From Chitinophagales bacterium (GTDB taxonomy: Bacteria > Bacteroidota > Bacteroidia > Chitinophagales > UBA2359), in assembly GCA_041392475.1 (NCBI GenBank), contig JAWKLZ010000003.1, forward strand, positions 331,501 through 395,500: a stretch of DNA of 64,000 bases. Reading direction: 5' to 3'. This document shows, in pieces, positions 52,062 to 61,358 of this stretch. How positions within the stretch are numbered: the first letter of the stretch is position 1; each line of letters opens with the position of its first letter. A program made the position numbers and the translations under genes. The notes under the pieces are model-generated. The model had not been told where the DNA came from. It saw only the letters and a program-made list of their open reading frames with translations, and ran no database searches.

Positions 52062-53093
52062 ATGAAATCATTTTTTTATATTTCTTTCTTAATCTGGACT
52101 TTGATTGGCTGCAATAAAAACATGAACCAACCCAAAGGCGCACACCAAATCAAAGTGGCATTCTACAATGTCGAAAACCTATTCGACACCAAAGATGACC
52201 CAAATACGATAGATGAGGAGTTTATGCCAGAATCTGAAAAAAAATGGACGGAAGAACGCTACATCAAAAAACTCAACGATCTCTATAAAGTATTGAGTGG
52301 CATAGAAGGGGAAGGCAATGTGCCTGCGCTGATTGGTTTAGCGGAGGTAGAAAACAAAAGTGTGTTGCGGGATTTGATTCGCCAAACGTCTATCAATGAG
52401 CGTTATGGAATCGTTCACCACGAATCTCCCGATGCAAGGGGCATTGATTGTGCCTTACTTTACGATAGTTCGGTTTTCAAAGTGCTTGAAGAAGAAGCCC
52501 TCCCTGTCCACTTCGATTTTGATCCCGAAGTGACTACTCGTGATATCATCTATGTGAAAGGTCAAATCAAGGACACGGACAAACCCTTACACGTTTTTGT
52601 GAACCATTGGTCCTCTCGACGAGGAGGGGAAGATGTATCTGAACCTAAAAGGGTGAATTGCGCTTTGGTATTGAAGGGAAAATTGGTGGAGATTTTTCGG
52701 GCAGATCCAGATGCAAAAGTCATCATCATGGGCGACTTCAATGACGAACCCAACAATAAAAGTATCGTGGAAACACTTGGCGCAAAATCTTCTTCAAAAG
52801 ACCTGAAAAACAACGAATTGTTCAATACTTCGGCGGCACTCGACAAAGCAGGTAAGGGAACGTATAACTATCGAGGGGATTGGAACATGCTCGACCAAAT
52901 GATTGTATCAGGTGGATTGCTGAACGACAATAAGGGAGTGAGGGCAAATTCAGAAGTGACTATTTTTCAAGAAGATTGGATGATGTATGACGACAAAAAG
53001 AGTGGAAAAGTGCCGAACAAAACCTACGGTGGACCCAACTATTATGGAGGATACAGCGACCATCTACCGATTTTTTTGATTTTGAACTATTGA
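52062..53093 (+). CDS. Endonuclease/exonuclease/phosphatase-fold lipoprotein
   Basis: 343 residues. FLIWTLIGCNKN is a lipobox, so the protein is attached to a membrane outside the cytoplasm. The rest is one EEP domain: KVAFYNVENLFDTKDDPN, IGLAEVENKSVLRDL with the metal-binding Glu, RGIDCALLYD, FVNHWSSRRGG with a catalytic His, IIMGDFNDEP with the Asp-Asn pair, and YSDHLPIF with the final Asp-His. The fold is found in DNases, sphingomyelinases and other phosphodiesterases, and close Bacteroidota relatives are usually called endonuclease. Extracellular nucleic acid or phospholipid cleavage is plausible. Confidence 0.88.
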   Translation: MKSFFYISFLIWTLIGCNKNMNQPKGAHQIKVAFYNVENLFDTKDDPNTIDEEFMPESEKKWTEERYIKKLNDLYKVLSGIEGEGNVPALIGLAEVENKSVLRDLIRQTSINERYGIVHHESPDARGIDCALLYDSSVFKVLEEEALPVHFDFDPEVTTRDIIYVKGQIKDTDKPLHVFVNHWSSRRGGEDVSEPKRVNCALVLKGKLVEIFRADPDAKVIIMGDFNDEPNNKSIVETLGAKSSSKDLKNNELFNTSAALDKAGKGTYNYRGDWNMLDQMIVSGGLLNDNKGVRANSEVTIFQEDWMMYDDKKSGKVPNKTYGGPNYYGGYSDHLPIFLILNY

Positions 53094-53128
53094 TTTTACG
53101 TTCAACTCTTTTTCACAAACGCTCTCGA

Positions 53129-53155
53129 CTTGCACTCGTTGCAAACGAGCGCAAG
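53129..53155. repeat. Intergenic hairpin
   Basis: CTTGC-a-CTCGTT-gca-AACGAG-c-GCAAG forms an 11-bp stem with one mismatch and a 3-base loop, between the EEP gene and the large Asp-box gene. It is followed by only a weak T run. Possibly the EEP terminator or a dispersed palindrome. Confidence 0.6.
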
Positions 53156-53227
53156 ATGGTTTTATAATCAAAAATAAACCGATTTTTAGTACATTCGCTG
53201 ATTCAGAAAAAAAACAACCCTCCCATC

Positions 53228-56200
53228 ATGCGAAAAATACTCTTTCTCCTCCTCTTTATCACCACTTCAATAAACGCCCAAAACAAAGCCGAATTCTTCA
53301 AAGCCATTCCTTATTTGGATGGCTCTGAACCCGCTTGGGCGAGCTTGATGTACTCCGAAAATCCCAATGTGTATGAGGTCATAGAACAGCACGATGCCTT
53401 CTACAAAACGCATGAATTTGAAAAAAACATCCACACCCAAAACTACAAATTTTGGCTCATCCACATTGGAGAATACCTAAACGACAAGGGTTTTATTGAA
53501 TCCAAAAATCCAGAAAGAGAAAAATGGATTAACCAATTGAAGCAAAAACGGCAAAGCGAAGCCCTTCAAAAAAAGACCGATATTTGGGCTGCAATAGGCC
53601 CTTTTGAAACCTACGCTGATGACGACAATTTAGGCGTGATTCCCGTTTCTTGGCAGGTCAATGTCTATTGCATCGACCAATCAGTTTCCAATCCCAATGT
53701 CTTGTATGCAGGCACAGAAGGACAAGGTGCATGGAAAACCACCGACAAAGGTTTGAACTGGACTTTAATCACCAAAAATGAGGACATCAGAGGCATTCAA
53801 GACATCAAAGTAGCCGCAACGGACGAAAATTTGGTCTATCTCGCCGACAACTCCAATATCTATCAATCCACAGATGGCGGCACGACTTGGGCATCCGTTT
53901 ACTCCATCAATGGCACTTACCAAATCGTCATACATCCCACCAATCCCGATATTGTTTTTGCAGTTGGTCAAAATGGACTACACAAAACTACCAATGGCGG
54001 CGACACATGGACAGAACAGTACGGCGACAAATTTTGGGACATCAATTTTCACCCAATTCAACCCAACATTCTCTACACCCTTCGCCACAATCCAACTTTG
54101 CAGTATGCCGAATTTTGGAAATCCACAGACACAGGGACAACGTGGACACAAGTAAATAATGGTTGGTACAATCCCATCAATGCCAACTTCAATGAACACA
54201 TAGACTACGGTGCATTGATAGCCGTTACCCCACTCGAACCCAACAAAGTATATGTCGGCATGATGGGCAATCACAAGGTCCAAGACAATGTATGGATAGG
54301 CGTGTATCGAAGTGAAAACGAAGGCGAATCTTGGACCAATCCTATTCAAGATGGAGGACCTTACAACACCATTACCAATCAAAATTTGGCCACAAGTGGA
54401 CGAACAAGCGGTTTTTCACAAACCTTCTATGACTTTGGTTTTGACGCTTCCCACACCGTTGCAGGGAAATTGTATTTGGGCGTTTTGTCGCTGTCCGTTT
54501 CCTCCAATGGCGGCAATTCTTGGACGAGAATTGGAGGCTACGATACCCCTTCCGAAAGCGACGCAGGTTGGATTCACCCCGACATTCAAGACATCCACGT
54601 TTTGGGCGGTGATGTTTGGGTAGCTACAGACGGCGGCATCAACTACTCCAATGACGAATTTGCAACACATGAATCCCGCAAAAATGGATTGGTGGGTTCT
54701 CATTTTTGGGGTTTGGGGCAAGGCTGGAACAAAGATGTATTGGTCGGTGGACGCTACCACAACGGTAATACAGCCCTCTACGAAGTCTATGGCACAGGCA
54801 ATTCCAGCAGACTCGGAGGAGGTGAAGCCGCAACAGGTTATGTAGATTTGTTGAATCCCTTGACCACCTATTTTTCGGATATTTCTACGAGTCTGCTTGA
54901 CCCCACGATTGCAGGGAAACAAAGCTATACGGGGCAACTCGGCAAATATCCACATGAATCCTATTTTCATGCAGAAAACAGCGAAATCGTGCGAGACCCA
55001 CGTTATGCCCATCACCTCTATTTGGGCGCATCGACAGGTCTACAAGATGGCGGTTTTTGGAAATCCACCGACAATGGCAATTCCTTTGACCTCCTACATA
55101 GCTTTGGCTCAGGCAAGGTGACAGGCATTGAAGTCTCTCGACAAAATCCCGACTTACTCTATTGTGTTTATAACAAAACCAACATTTACAAATCATTAGA
55201 TGGCGGACGCACTTGGGATGTCACTGCAAATCTCCCCTCATCGGGCAGCAAACTCATCAGCATCAATCCCGCCAACGACCAAGAATTGTGGATTTTTGCG
55301 AACACCAACAACGACACAAACAAAGTTTTCAGAACCACAGATGGCGGCGCAAATTGGAGCAATATGACTACTTCTACATTAGACGGGCACCGCATCAACG
55401 ATGGCTTTTTTCAAGGAGGCAGCCAACATTCAAGAGTTTATGTTGTGTCGTCTTACGGCTTGTTTTATTGGGACGATATTGCAGCAGAATGGATAGACTA
55501 CCACGAAGGATTGCCCTTTGTGATGGGCGATGTCAAGCACATTTTCAAGCCCTTTTACAGAGACAGTAAAATCCGATTGTCTTCCGTGATGGGCATTTGG
55601 GAAGCACCTTTTGAAGAAACATCCCTGCCTTTAGCACAGCCCATGACCAGTCAAGATATCGTTTATTGCAGCAGAGATACCGTTCAATTTGACTGCTATT
55701 CCATTCTGAATCACGCAGATGCAATATGGCAATGGACTTTTTCTCCCGAACCGCTATGGGTCAGTTCTACCACCGAACGCAATCCAAAAGTCCTACTTCA
55801 AAACGAAACAAGCTATGATGTGACGCTGACTGTAACGGACGGAAACGGCAATTCTGACAGCAAAACCATCCCCAACATGGTCACGGTTTTGAGCCAATGC
55901 GAAGCCGAAAAAACCACAGGTCTTGCGCTCCAAACCTCAAACGATGGCGATTGGGTGCAAACCCCAAACATTCCCTTCACCTCCAATACCGTTACGATGA
56001 CTGCATGGGTCAAACCCAATGGGATTCAGCCTGAATATTCGGGCATTGTGATGAATGATGGTACAACAGCAGGCTTCAATTTCAGGGAATCCAATAATAC
56101 GCTTGGCTACCATTGGCCAGGCGGTGCTTGGTGGTGGGATTCGGGTTTGGAAGTGCCAGCCGATGAATGGTCACATGTCGCATTGGTCGCAACACCCAAC

Positions 56201-57661
56201 TCATTGACTGTCTATGTGAACGGCATTGGAAGTACCCACACAACTGACTTGGAAGTAGTGGATTTTGGCAGCCTCAAAATCGGCAGTTACAAGGCTTGGG
56301 GCGGACGAAACTACAAGGGCTTGATAGATGAAGTGTGTATTTGGAACCGTTCTTTGAGCCAAGACGAAATCCGAGAACTACGCCACCTCACCCAAATCCC
56401 CATCAACGACCCCGACATTATCGCCTACTACCAATTCAATGACAATGCCAAAAGCATCTTGGATAGAGCCGATTCCTACCATGCCGCCCTTGTCGGACAA
56501 GCCGAACTTACGCCCTCTAACGCACCCTTTGGAGGCGGAGTCAGTCACCGCACAATGATCAATGTAGCAGGTACTTACGATTTTGGAGAAACAGGCACAC
56601 AGCTTACTTTTGCTTCAAATGCCACTTATCCCAATGGAGAAATCGTGGTCAGTCGTTTGGATGTTTTACCCAATACCATCCCAAATGACAACTCGATTCA
56701 AAGTCAAAACTTGCAGCAACATTGGATAATAAACAACTACGGCAGCAATCCCTCTTTTGCAGCCCTGCAAAATCTGCAATTCAACCCTTCAGCCTTCAAT
56801 CATGCCCTTCAATCGGTGCAAAACGCTCCGCAAATTTCGCTCTACCAAAGGTCGGAGAACAGTGAAGCAAACGATTGGTCTGAAAGCTGCAATGCCGCTA
56901 CTTTTTCTGCAATGGGAAACGGCTCTTTTGGCTTCAATGCCGACTGCAATCTCACTGAATCGGGTCAGTTTTTCTTGACCACCAAAACCATTCCTGTCAA
57001 GTTAAAAGCCATTTTAGAAGGTGCTTACAATCTTCAAACTGCTTCAATGACCAATCAACTGCAAAACAACAACTTACTCCCACTTCAACAGCCCTACAAT
57101 TCCGAGCCGTGGAACTATACAGGCAGCGAACAGGTCGCCACCAAAAGCCTTTTCCCTTCAAATGTGGTGGATTGGGTATTGATTGAAGCCAGAGATGCCG
57201 CCAACGAAAATGCTTTTTTGACTTCAAAAGCTGCCCTTTTGCTACAAAATGGTACGATTCGGGATGTGGATGCAAGTGTTGCGGAGGGGGTGTATTTCAG
57301 CGGTTTGGATGCCGAAACCGACTATCGCTTTGTATTGCGTCACCGCAACCATTTGGCGGTCATGACCTCCACTGCTTTTTCGATTCCTAACGCCACTACT
57401 TATGATTGGTCTATGGGCGCAAATCAAGCTTTGGGGCAGCACCAATTGAAGCAAATGAGTTCAGGTGTTTTTGCCTTACACGCAGGGGATTTTGACGGAG
57501 ATTCGGTGATTACTGTTGCAGATTACAATTTGTATATTTCTCAATTGGCTACACTGAACATCTATATACTTGGGGATTTGAATTTGGATGGTCAGGTGAC
57601 GGTGGCAGATTTTAATTTGTATCTGCCAAATAGTAGCTTGATTGGGGTGGTGAAGGAGTAG
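53228..57661 (+). CDS. Giant secreted Asp-box beta-propeller protein with PKD, LamG and shared C-terminal module
   Basis: 1477 residues with a signal peptide (RKILFLLLFITTSINAQ). Residues about 130-800 hold at least eight Asp-box (BNR) motifs of the form S-T-D-G-G-x-T-W, as in sortilin/VPS10 and glycosidase propellers (STDGGTTWASV, TTNGGDTWTEQ, SSNGGNSWTRI, SLDGGRTWDVT, TTDGGANWSNM). A PKD-like domain (about 810-895, ending YDVTLTVTDGNGNSDSKTI) and a LamG/concanavalin-like domain (about 905-1090, MTAWVKPNGIQPEYSGIVMN) follow. The last about 220 residues are the same module as in the GH9 enzyme, ending in two dockerin-like loops (GDFDGDSVITVADYN, GDLNLDGQVTVADFN). A binding or glycan-degrading role at the surface is likely. 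There is no standard T9SS tail. Confidence 0.88.
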   Translation: MRKILFLLLFITTSINAQNKAEFFKAIPYLDGSEPAWASLMYSENPNVYEVIEQHDAFYKTHEFEKNIHTQNYKFWLIHIGEYLNDKGFIESKNPEREKWINQLKQKRQSEALQKKTDIWAAIGPFETYADDDNLGVIPVSWQVNVYCIDQSVSNPNVLYAGTEGQGAWKTTDKGLNWTLITKNEDIRGIQDIKVAATDENLVYLADNSNIYQSTDGGTTWASVYSINGTYQIVIHPTNPDIVFAVGQNGLHKTTNGGDTWTEQYGDKFWDINFHPIQPNILYTLRHNPTLQYAEFWKSTDTGTTWTQVNNGWYNPINANFNEHIDYGALIAVTPLEPNKVYVGMMGNHKVQDNVWIGVYRSENEGESWTNPIQDGGPYNTITNQNLATSGRTSGFSQTFYDFGFDASHTVAGKLYLGVLSLSVSSNGGNSWTRIGGYDTPSESDAGWIHPDIQDIHVLGGDVWVATDGGINYSNDEFATHESRKNGLVGSHFWGLGQGWNKDVLVGGRYHNGNTALYEVYGTGNSSRLGGGEAATGYVDLLNPLTTYFSDISTSLLDPTIAGKQSYTGQLGKYPHESYFHAENSEIVRDPRYAHHLYLGASTGLQDGGFWKSTDNGNSFDLLHSFGSGKVTGIEVSRQNPDLLYCVYNKTNIYKSLDGGRTWDVTANLPSSGSKLISINPANDQELWIFANTNNDTNKVFRTTDGGANWSNMTTSTLDGHRINDGFFQGGSQHSRVYVVSSYGLFYWDDIAAEWIDYHEGLPFVMGDVKHIFKPFYRDSKIRLSSVMGIWEAPFEETSLPLAQPMTSQDIVYCSRDTVQFDCYSILNHADAIWQWTFSPEPLWVSSTTERNPKVLLQNETSYDVTLTVTDGNGNSDSKTIPNMVTVLSQCEAEKTTGLALQTSNDGDWVQTPNIPFTSNTVTMTAWVKPNGIQPEYSGIVMNDGTTAGFNFRESNNTLGYHWPGGAWWWDSGLEVPADEWSHVALVATPNSLTVYVNGIGSTHTTDLEVVDFGSLKIGSYKAWGGRNYKGLIDEVCIWNRSLSQDEIRELRHLTQIPINDPDIIAYYQFNDNAKSILDRADSYHAALVGQAELTPSNAPFGGGVSHRTMINVAGTYDFGETGTQLTFASNATYPNGEIVVSRLDVLPNTIPNDNSIQSQNLQQHWIINNYGSNPSFAALQNLQFNPSAFNHALQSVQNAPQISLYQRSENSEANDWSESCNAATFSAMGNGSFGFNADCNLTESGQFFLTTKTIPVKLKAILEGAYNLQTASMTNQLQNNNLLPLQQPYNSEPWNYTGSEQVATKSLFPSNVVDWVLIEARDAANENAFLTSKAALLLQNGTIRDVDASVAEGVYFSGLDAETDYRFVLRHRNHLAVMTSTAFSIPNATTYDWSMGANQALGQHQLKQMSSGVFALHAGDFDGDSVITVADYNLYISQLATLNIYILGDLNLDGQVTVADFNLYLPNSSLIGVVKE

Positions 57662-57748
57662 GACAGCAAAAAATCAATTGAACGGCAACTTATCTTTCTT
57701 CTAAATGCTTCAATTCAATCAAGTTGAGCAACAAATCATTGTACCAAC

Positions 57749-58813
57749 ATGAACAAAGAACACCTTCGATCCATCTTCTACCACTTTCTCATTTGGACGT
57801 TTGCTTTTGCTTTTTGGAATCTATTGCGAAATTTTGGTCAGGAGGTCATTCGTCCAGCCGAAATAAGTTTTTTGCAGTATGTGCGTGTCAATGTAGCAAT
57901 GGGTCTATTTGCAGGAATTGCTTTTGGTTCTCTTTCATATTTCATTGAAAAAAACGTGGTAAAGCGCACTACATTTGGTCAAGCCATTTTGTTTGGAGTA
58001 TTTACCTATCTGATTGCCATCATTTTGTTTATTTCATTCGGAATGAGGGTTATTTCGTTGGTCGTTGGCATTGAACTGAACTGGGAAACGTACAAACAGT
58101 TTGTCTTTACAAAGCAGATTCTACTTTTCATTTTTTATTGTTTTCTCGTGGGCTTCATAGTAGATTTTGTCAAACAGATAGACAAAAAATTCGGACCTGG
58201 CAATCTTTGGCGAATGTTGAAAGGGGAATTTTACCACCCAAAGGAAGATGAAAAAATATTCATGTTCCTTGACTTGAAGGACTCAACCAGAATTGCAGAA
58301 AAATTGGGGCATTTGCTCTACAGTGAGATGATTCAAGATTGTTTCCAAGACCTTGAAGTTGTCCAAGAGTACCATGCAGAAGTCTATCAATATGTGGGAG
58401 ATGAGGCTGTATTGACTTGGTCGAAAGAGGTAGGGATTGAAAACTCCAATTGCTTGAGGGCTTATTTCGACTTCAAAAAAAGACTATTGGATCGTTCTGC
58501 CTATTACGAAAAGAAATATGGACTTATTCCGCAATTCAAAGCGGGTTTGAACTGCGGCAAAATTGTGGTAGCAGAGGTAGGTGAGATTAAACGAGAAATT
58601 GCCTACCACGGTGATACCATCAATACGGCTGCCAGAATACAAGGTCAATGCAATGAACTGGAAAAGAGCTTGTTGATATCTGAATTTTTGAAGAACTGCT
58701 TGGCATCTCATAATGGTTTTTTGATTGAGCATGTAGGAAATCTATTGCTGAAAGGCAAAGTGGAGACAGTCAATGTTTACAGCGTGGAAGTTTCTACTTC
58801 AACAGAGGAGTAG
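57749..58813 (+). CDS. Membrane-bound class III adenylate/guanylate cyclase
   Basis: 354 residues. Four membrane helices (about residues 10-140) precede a short linker and a class III cyclase domain (about 165-345): IFMFLDLKDSTRIAEKLG with the first metal-binding Asp, YQYVGDEAVLTW with the second, FKAGLNCGKIVVAEVG, and YHGDTINTAARIQGQCNE with the transition-state Asn and Arg. The purine-binding Lys and Asp pair is not obvious to me, so ATP or GTP preference is open. There is no HAMP domain. Related four-helix cyclases are common in Bacteroidota. It lies alone between unrelated genes. Confidence 0.88.
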   Translation: MNKEHLRSIFYHFLIWTFAFAFWNLLRNFGQEVIRPAEISFLQYVRVNVAMGLFAGIAFGSLSYFIEKNVVKRTTFGQAILFGVFTYLIAIILFISFGMRVISLVVGIELNWETYKQFVFTKQILLFIFYCFLVGFIVDFVKQIDKKFGPGNLWRMLKGEFYHPKEDEKIFMFLDLKDSTRIAEKLGHLLYSEMIQDCFQDLEVVQEYHAEVYQYVGDEAVLTWSKEVGIENSNCLRAYFDFKKRLLDRSAYYEKKYGLIPQFKAGLNCGKIVVAEVGEIKREIAYHGDTINTAARIQGQCNELEKSLLISEFLKNCLASHNGFLIEHVGNLLLKGKVETVNVYSVEVSTSTEE

Positions 58814-58871
58814 GTGAATCTCCTCAAATATGCGGTAAAAATAAACTCCCCCATTCGATTTCTTTTGGGCT

Positions 58872-60314
58872 TCAACTAATAACCCGAACTTCCTCAAACA
58901 AATGTTCAATTTGTAATTGATTGGTAACGATACTCAAATAATATTTGTTCTTTTTGACTCCTAGGGTTGTTAGAAAAGTAAGAAATACATTTTTTGGGGT
59001 TTTGGTTTGTGTCTTAAAAACTTCCACTTTTTGCTGCAATTGCAGTGCATAGGATGGGTTGATTTCAAAAATTTGGTTGTAGAATTTCAATTCAAAAATG
59101 TTGATGCAATTGTCGCTTCGGTCAATCACCAAGTCAATTTGTGTTCCCTTTGTTGAGTCATCGCCCCTATAAGACCAGGTAAAATCATTTGTGACGATTC
59201 CATGAATCCCCAAAGCCTGCTTAATGGGTTGAATGTGTCTAAGGCAAAGATTCTCAAAAGCATATCCCAACCAAATTTTGTAGGTATTTTGATTGGAAAG
59301 ATACAACCAACTGTTATTTAATTTGTTGTTTTTCAGAAACTTAAAATAAAAAAGTGTGTATTCATCCATCAAACGATACAAAGACTTTCCTGTCTTTGGA
59401 TAATACGCATAAACCTGCTCTACAAAACCACACTCTATCAATTCTTTCAAGGCTCTACTCAATCCCCCTCCGCTGTTAATTTGGGCTTGCTCAATGATTT
59501 CAGAGCGAATCAAGCCCTTGTTTTTGGTCGATAAAACAGCTACGATTTGCTCATGCAACTCGCTGTTTTTGAAGAGGGCAGCATAGAGGTTGTCAAATTC
59601 TTGTTTCAGACTTGCTTGTCTGACAAAGAATAAATCATCTAAAATTTGCGGGATACTTTTACCCGCTTTCACATTTCTCAAATAAAAAGGAATTCCTCCA
59701 ATGCACATATACAGTTGAGCCATATCTTTCAGCGTCAAATGAACATTTTTGCTCTCCAACAACATTTTCGTTTCGTGTAGCGTGAAAGGCATTAATTGAA
59801 TATGGACGGTGACACGGTTGTGTAAACCTCCTGTATCATTGATGACCTTTTTTATCATCCATGAAGCTGCCGAACCACAAATCACCAGAATAATATCCTC
59901 CCGTTTGGTACAATACTGATTCCAAAAGTTATCCAATGCTGCCAAAAATCCTGAACGGGGCGTTTCAAACCAAGGTATTTCATCCAAAAAAACCACCTTT
60001 TTACCATCTCCTTTTAGCGTATTGAGGTACAGTTTTAGCTGAGAAAAGGCTTGCAGCCAAGTTTTAGGAGGTAGGGTTGGCTTCCCATTTGTGTTGGTTT
60101 CTTGAAGAGTCAGCCAAAAGTTCTCCAATTGTTGCCCAAAGCTTTTATTGTGCAAACCGCTACATTCAAACACTATGTGCTTTTTATAGACTTCACGCAC
60201 CAAAAAGGTTTTTCCCACCCTTCTTCTGCCATAAACCGCTACAAATTCTGCTTCCTCTTTTTGCAAGAGCGATTCTAATAATAAGATTTCTTCTTTTCTA
60301 CCAATGACTTTCAT
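58872..60314 (-). CDS. DUF234-type AAA ATPase with PD-(D/E)XK-like C-terminus
   Basis: 480 residues from the ATG at 60314 (MKVIGRKEEILLLESLLQKE), the usual beginning of the family; 60341 adds nine residues. Walker A is YGRRRVGKTFLVREV and Walker B VVFLDEIPWF, and LVICGSAASWMIKK is sensor-like (about residues 25-200). A winged-helix region (LRSEIIEQAQINSGGGLSRA, about 280-330) leads to a DUF234 C-terminal domain with TQIDLVIDR...INIFELKFY, a D-x(n)-E-x-K nuclease signature. The family resembles archaeal ATPases. Its cellular role is unclear, and links to mobile elements or toxin-antitoxin functions are speculative. The promoter region carries a strong palindrome. Confidence 0.88.
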   Translation of the reverse strand: MKVIGRKEEILLLESLLQKEEAEFVAVYGRRRVGKTFLVREVYKKHIVFECSGLHNKSFGQQLENFWLTLQETNTNGKPTLPPKTWLQAFSQLKLYLNTLKGDGKKVVFLDEIPWFETPRSGFLAALDNFWNQYCTKREDIILVICGSAASWMIKKVINDTGGLHNRVTVHIQLMPFTLHETKMLLESKNVHLTLKDMAQLYMCIGGIPFYLRNVKAGKSIPQILDDLFFVRQASLKQEFDNLYAALFKNSELHEQIVAVLSTKNKGLIRSEIIEQAQINSGGGLSRALKELIECGFVEQVYAYYPKTGKSLYRLMDEYTLFYFKFLKNNKLNNSWLYLSNQNTYKIWLGYAFENLCLRHIQPIKQALGIHGIVTNDFTWSYRGDDSTKGTQIDLVIDRSDNCINIFELKFYNQIFEINPSYALQLQQKVEVFKTQTKTPKNVFLTFLTTLGVKKNKYYLSIVTNQLQIEHLFEEVRVIS

Positions 60315-60360
60315 TCGATTCCATATTTTATAATTCGCCAAAAAATACTAAAAAGTAACA

Positions 60361-60423
60361 TTTTTGGCAAGATATAAGTTTTATAACTTGCCAAAAATAT
60401 TAAAAAATACAGTCTTTTGGCAA
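60361..60423 (-). promoter_or_regulatory. Promoter and palindromic operator of the ATPase gene
   Basis: On the minus strand TTG (complement at 60421-60423), 21 bases, then TATTTTTG (complement at 60392-60399) fit a Bacteroidota promoter. The -7 runs into a perfect 11-bp inverted repeat (TTTTTGGCAAG at 60361-60371 and CTTGCCAAAAA at 60387-60397). Related TTGGC/GCCAA half-sites also occur near 60337 and 60416. A repressor binding site over the start point is likely. Confidence 0.55.
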
Positions 60424-60746
60424 CTTTGGTAGAGTCTATAAAGTCTTCGATGAAGCAAATAAACTCTTTACTCCAAATAAAATCAAACTACTTTAAAAGC
60501 ACTTGCAACACCTCCAATAGATTCCAAAAAAGGAATTCAGGAGTGTTGCTAAAAACTATTCAAGTATTTTTTTTATCTTTATTAAATAAAAATAGACTTG
60601 TGGGTACTTTTGAAGACTTGATTACTCAAAAATCCACACCTTAAAAAAAAAATAAATTCGCACCTTCATTCCAAAACCCTCATTCTATACGTCTAATACA
60701 AAGAAAGTTCTATCGAACAATACATTAAACCAAAAACCTCCTACAA
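60424..60746. other. Non-coding AT-rich region
   Basis: About 320 bases between the ATPase promoter and the secreted-protein gene. A 75-codon frame at 60417-60644 has no domain, no start signal and starts inside the ATPase promoter, so I do not call it. TACTTTTG at 60605-60612 fits a plus-strand -7 element and could serve the gene at 60747. Confidence 0.4.
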
Positions 60747-61358
60747 ATGAAACAGTTATTCATCTTTTTTGCTTTTTGCATGATGGCGTTTTTACCCAAT
60801 TATTTAGCCGCACAAGACAAAAACGACAAACCCCTTGATGCGAAAAAAGACACCATCAAATACCTTGGTATTTTAGGTTCACAAACCCATTCGGGTTCAG
60901 AATGTGGACACAACCGAGCTTCTACTGGCAAAAAACCGCATTTTAGGATTCTCATTGTGGATCTCGACATCACAAAAATTCCCGCTGAAGAAGTGGAAGC
61001 CATGAGTTTTCAAAGTAGTATCAAAGCAGAAATCACTGCTCCTTACAAAAAAACGCATACCTTCAAGTTTGATAAAAAAGGAAAGGGAAAAATTAGTCCT
61101 GATTGGGAAATTGAAGTTCCATGTTATGCTCAAGCAGCTAACTTCACCATTGAACTTACCTACAAAGACAAAAAAAGTGGGAAAATCAAACCTTTGAAAA
61201 TCAATGGTGAAAGTAACCAATTGAAGTTATTGGTAGATTTTACCAAAGAAAAAGTGTATGCTCCAGACCAAAGCAAAACATTCTTGGGGTCTTTCAATAA
61301 AAAACTCAATGCGCTGGGCGATAAAAATAGCACTGCTTTGAAGGTAATGGTTGAATAA
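60747..61358 (+). CDS. Secreted protein of unknown function, coupled to the CHAT gene
   Basis: 203 residues with a signal peptide (LFIFFAFCMMAFLPNYLAAQ). The mature part is Lys-rich with many beta-type stretches and two Cys residues (SGSECGHN, EVPCYAQA); I recognise no family. A segment GILGSQTHSGSECGHNR with His and Cys might bind metal, which is speculation. Its stop overlaps the first codon of the following TPR-CHAT frame by 8 bases (ATGGTTGAATAA), so the two are probably translated together. Confidence 0.75.
   Translation: MKQLFIFFAFCMMAFLPNYLAAQDKNDKPLDAKKDTIKYLGILGSQTHSGSECGHNRASTGKKPHFRILIVDLDITKIPAEEVEAMSFQSSIKAEITAPYKKTHTFKFDKKGKGKISPDWEIEVPCYAQAANFTIELTYKDKKSGKIKPLKINGESNQLKLLVDFTKEKVYAPDQSKTFLGSFNKKLNALGDKNSTALKVMVE

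Noticed and set aside
60417..60644. 75-codon plus-strand frame
   Set aside because: Starts inside the ATPase promoter, lysine- and serine-rich, with no recognisable domain or RBS.
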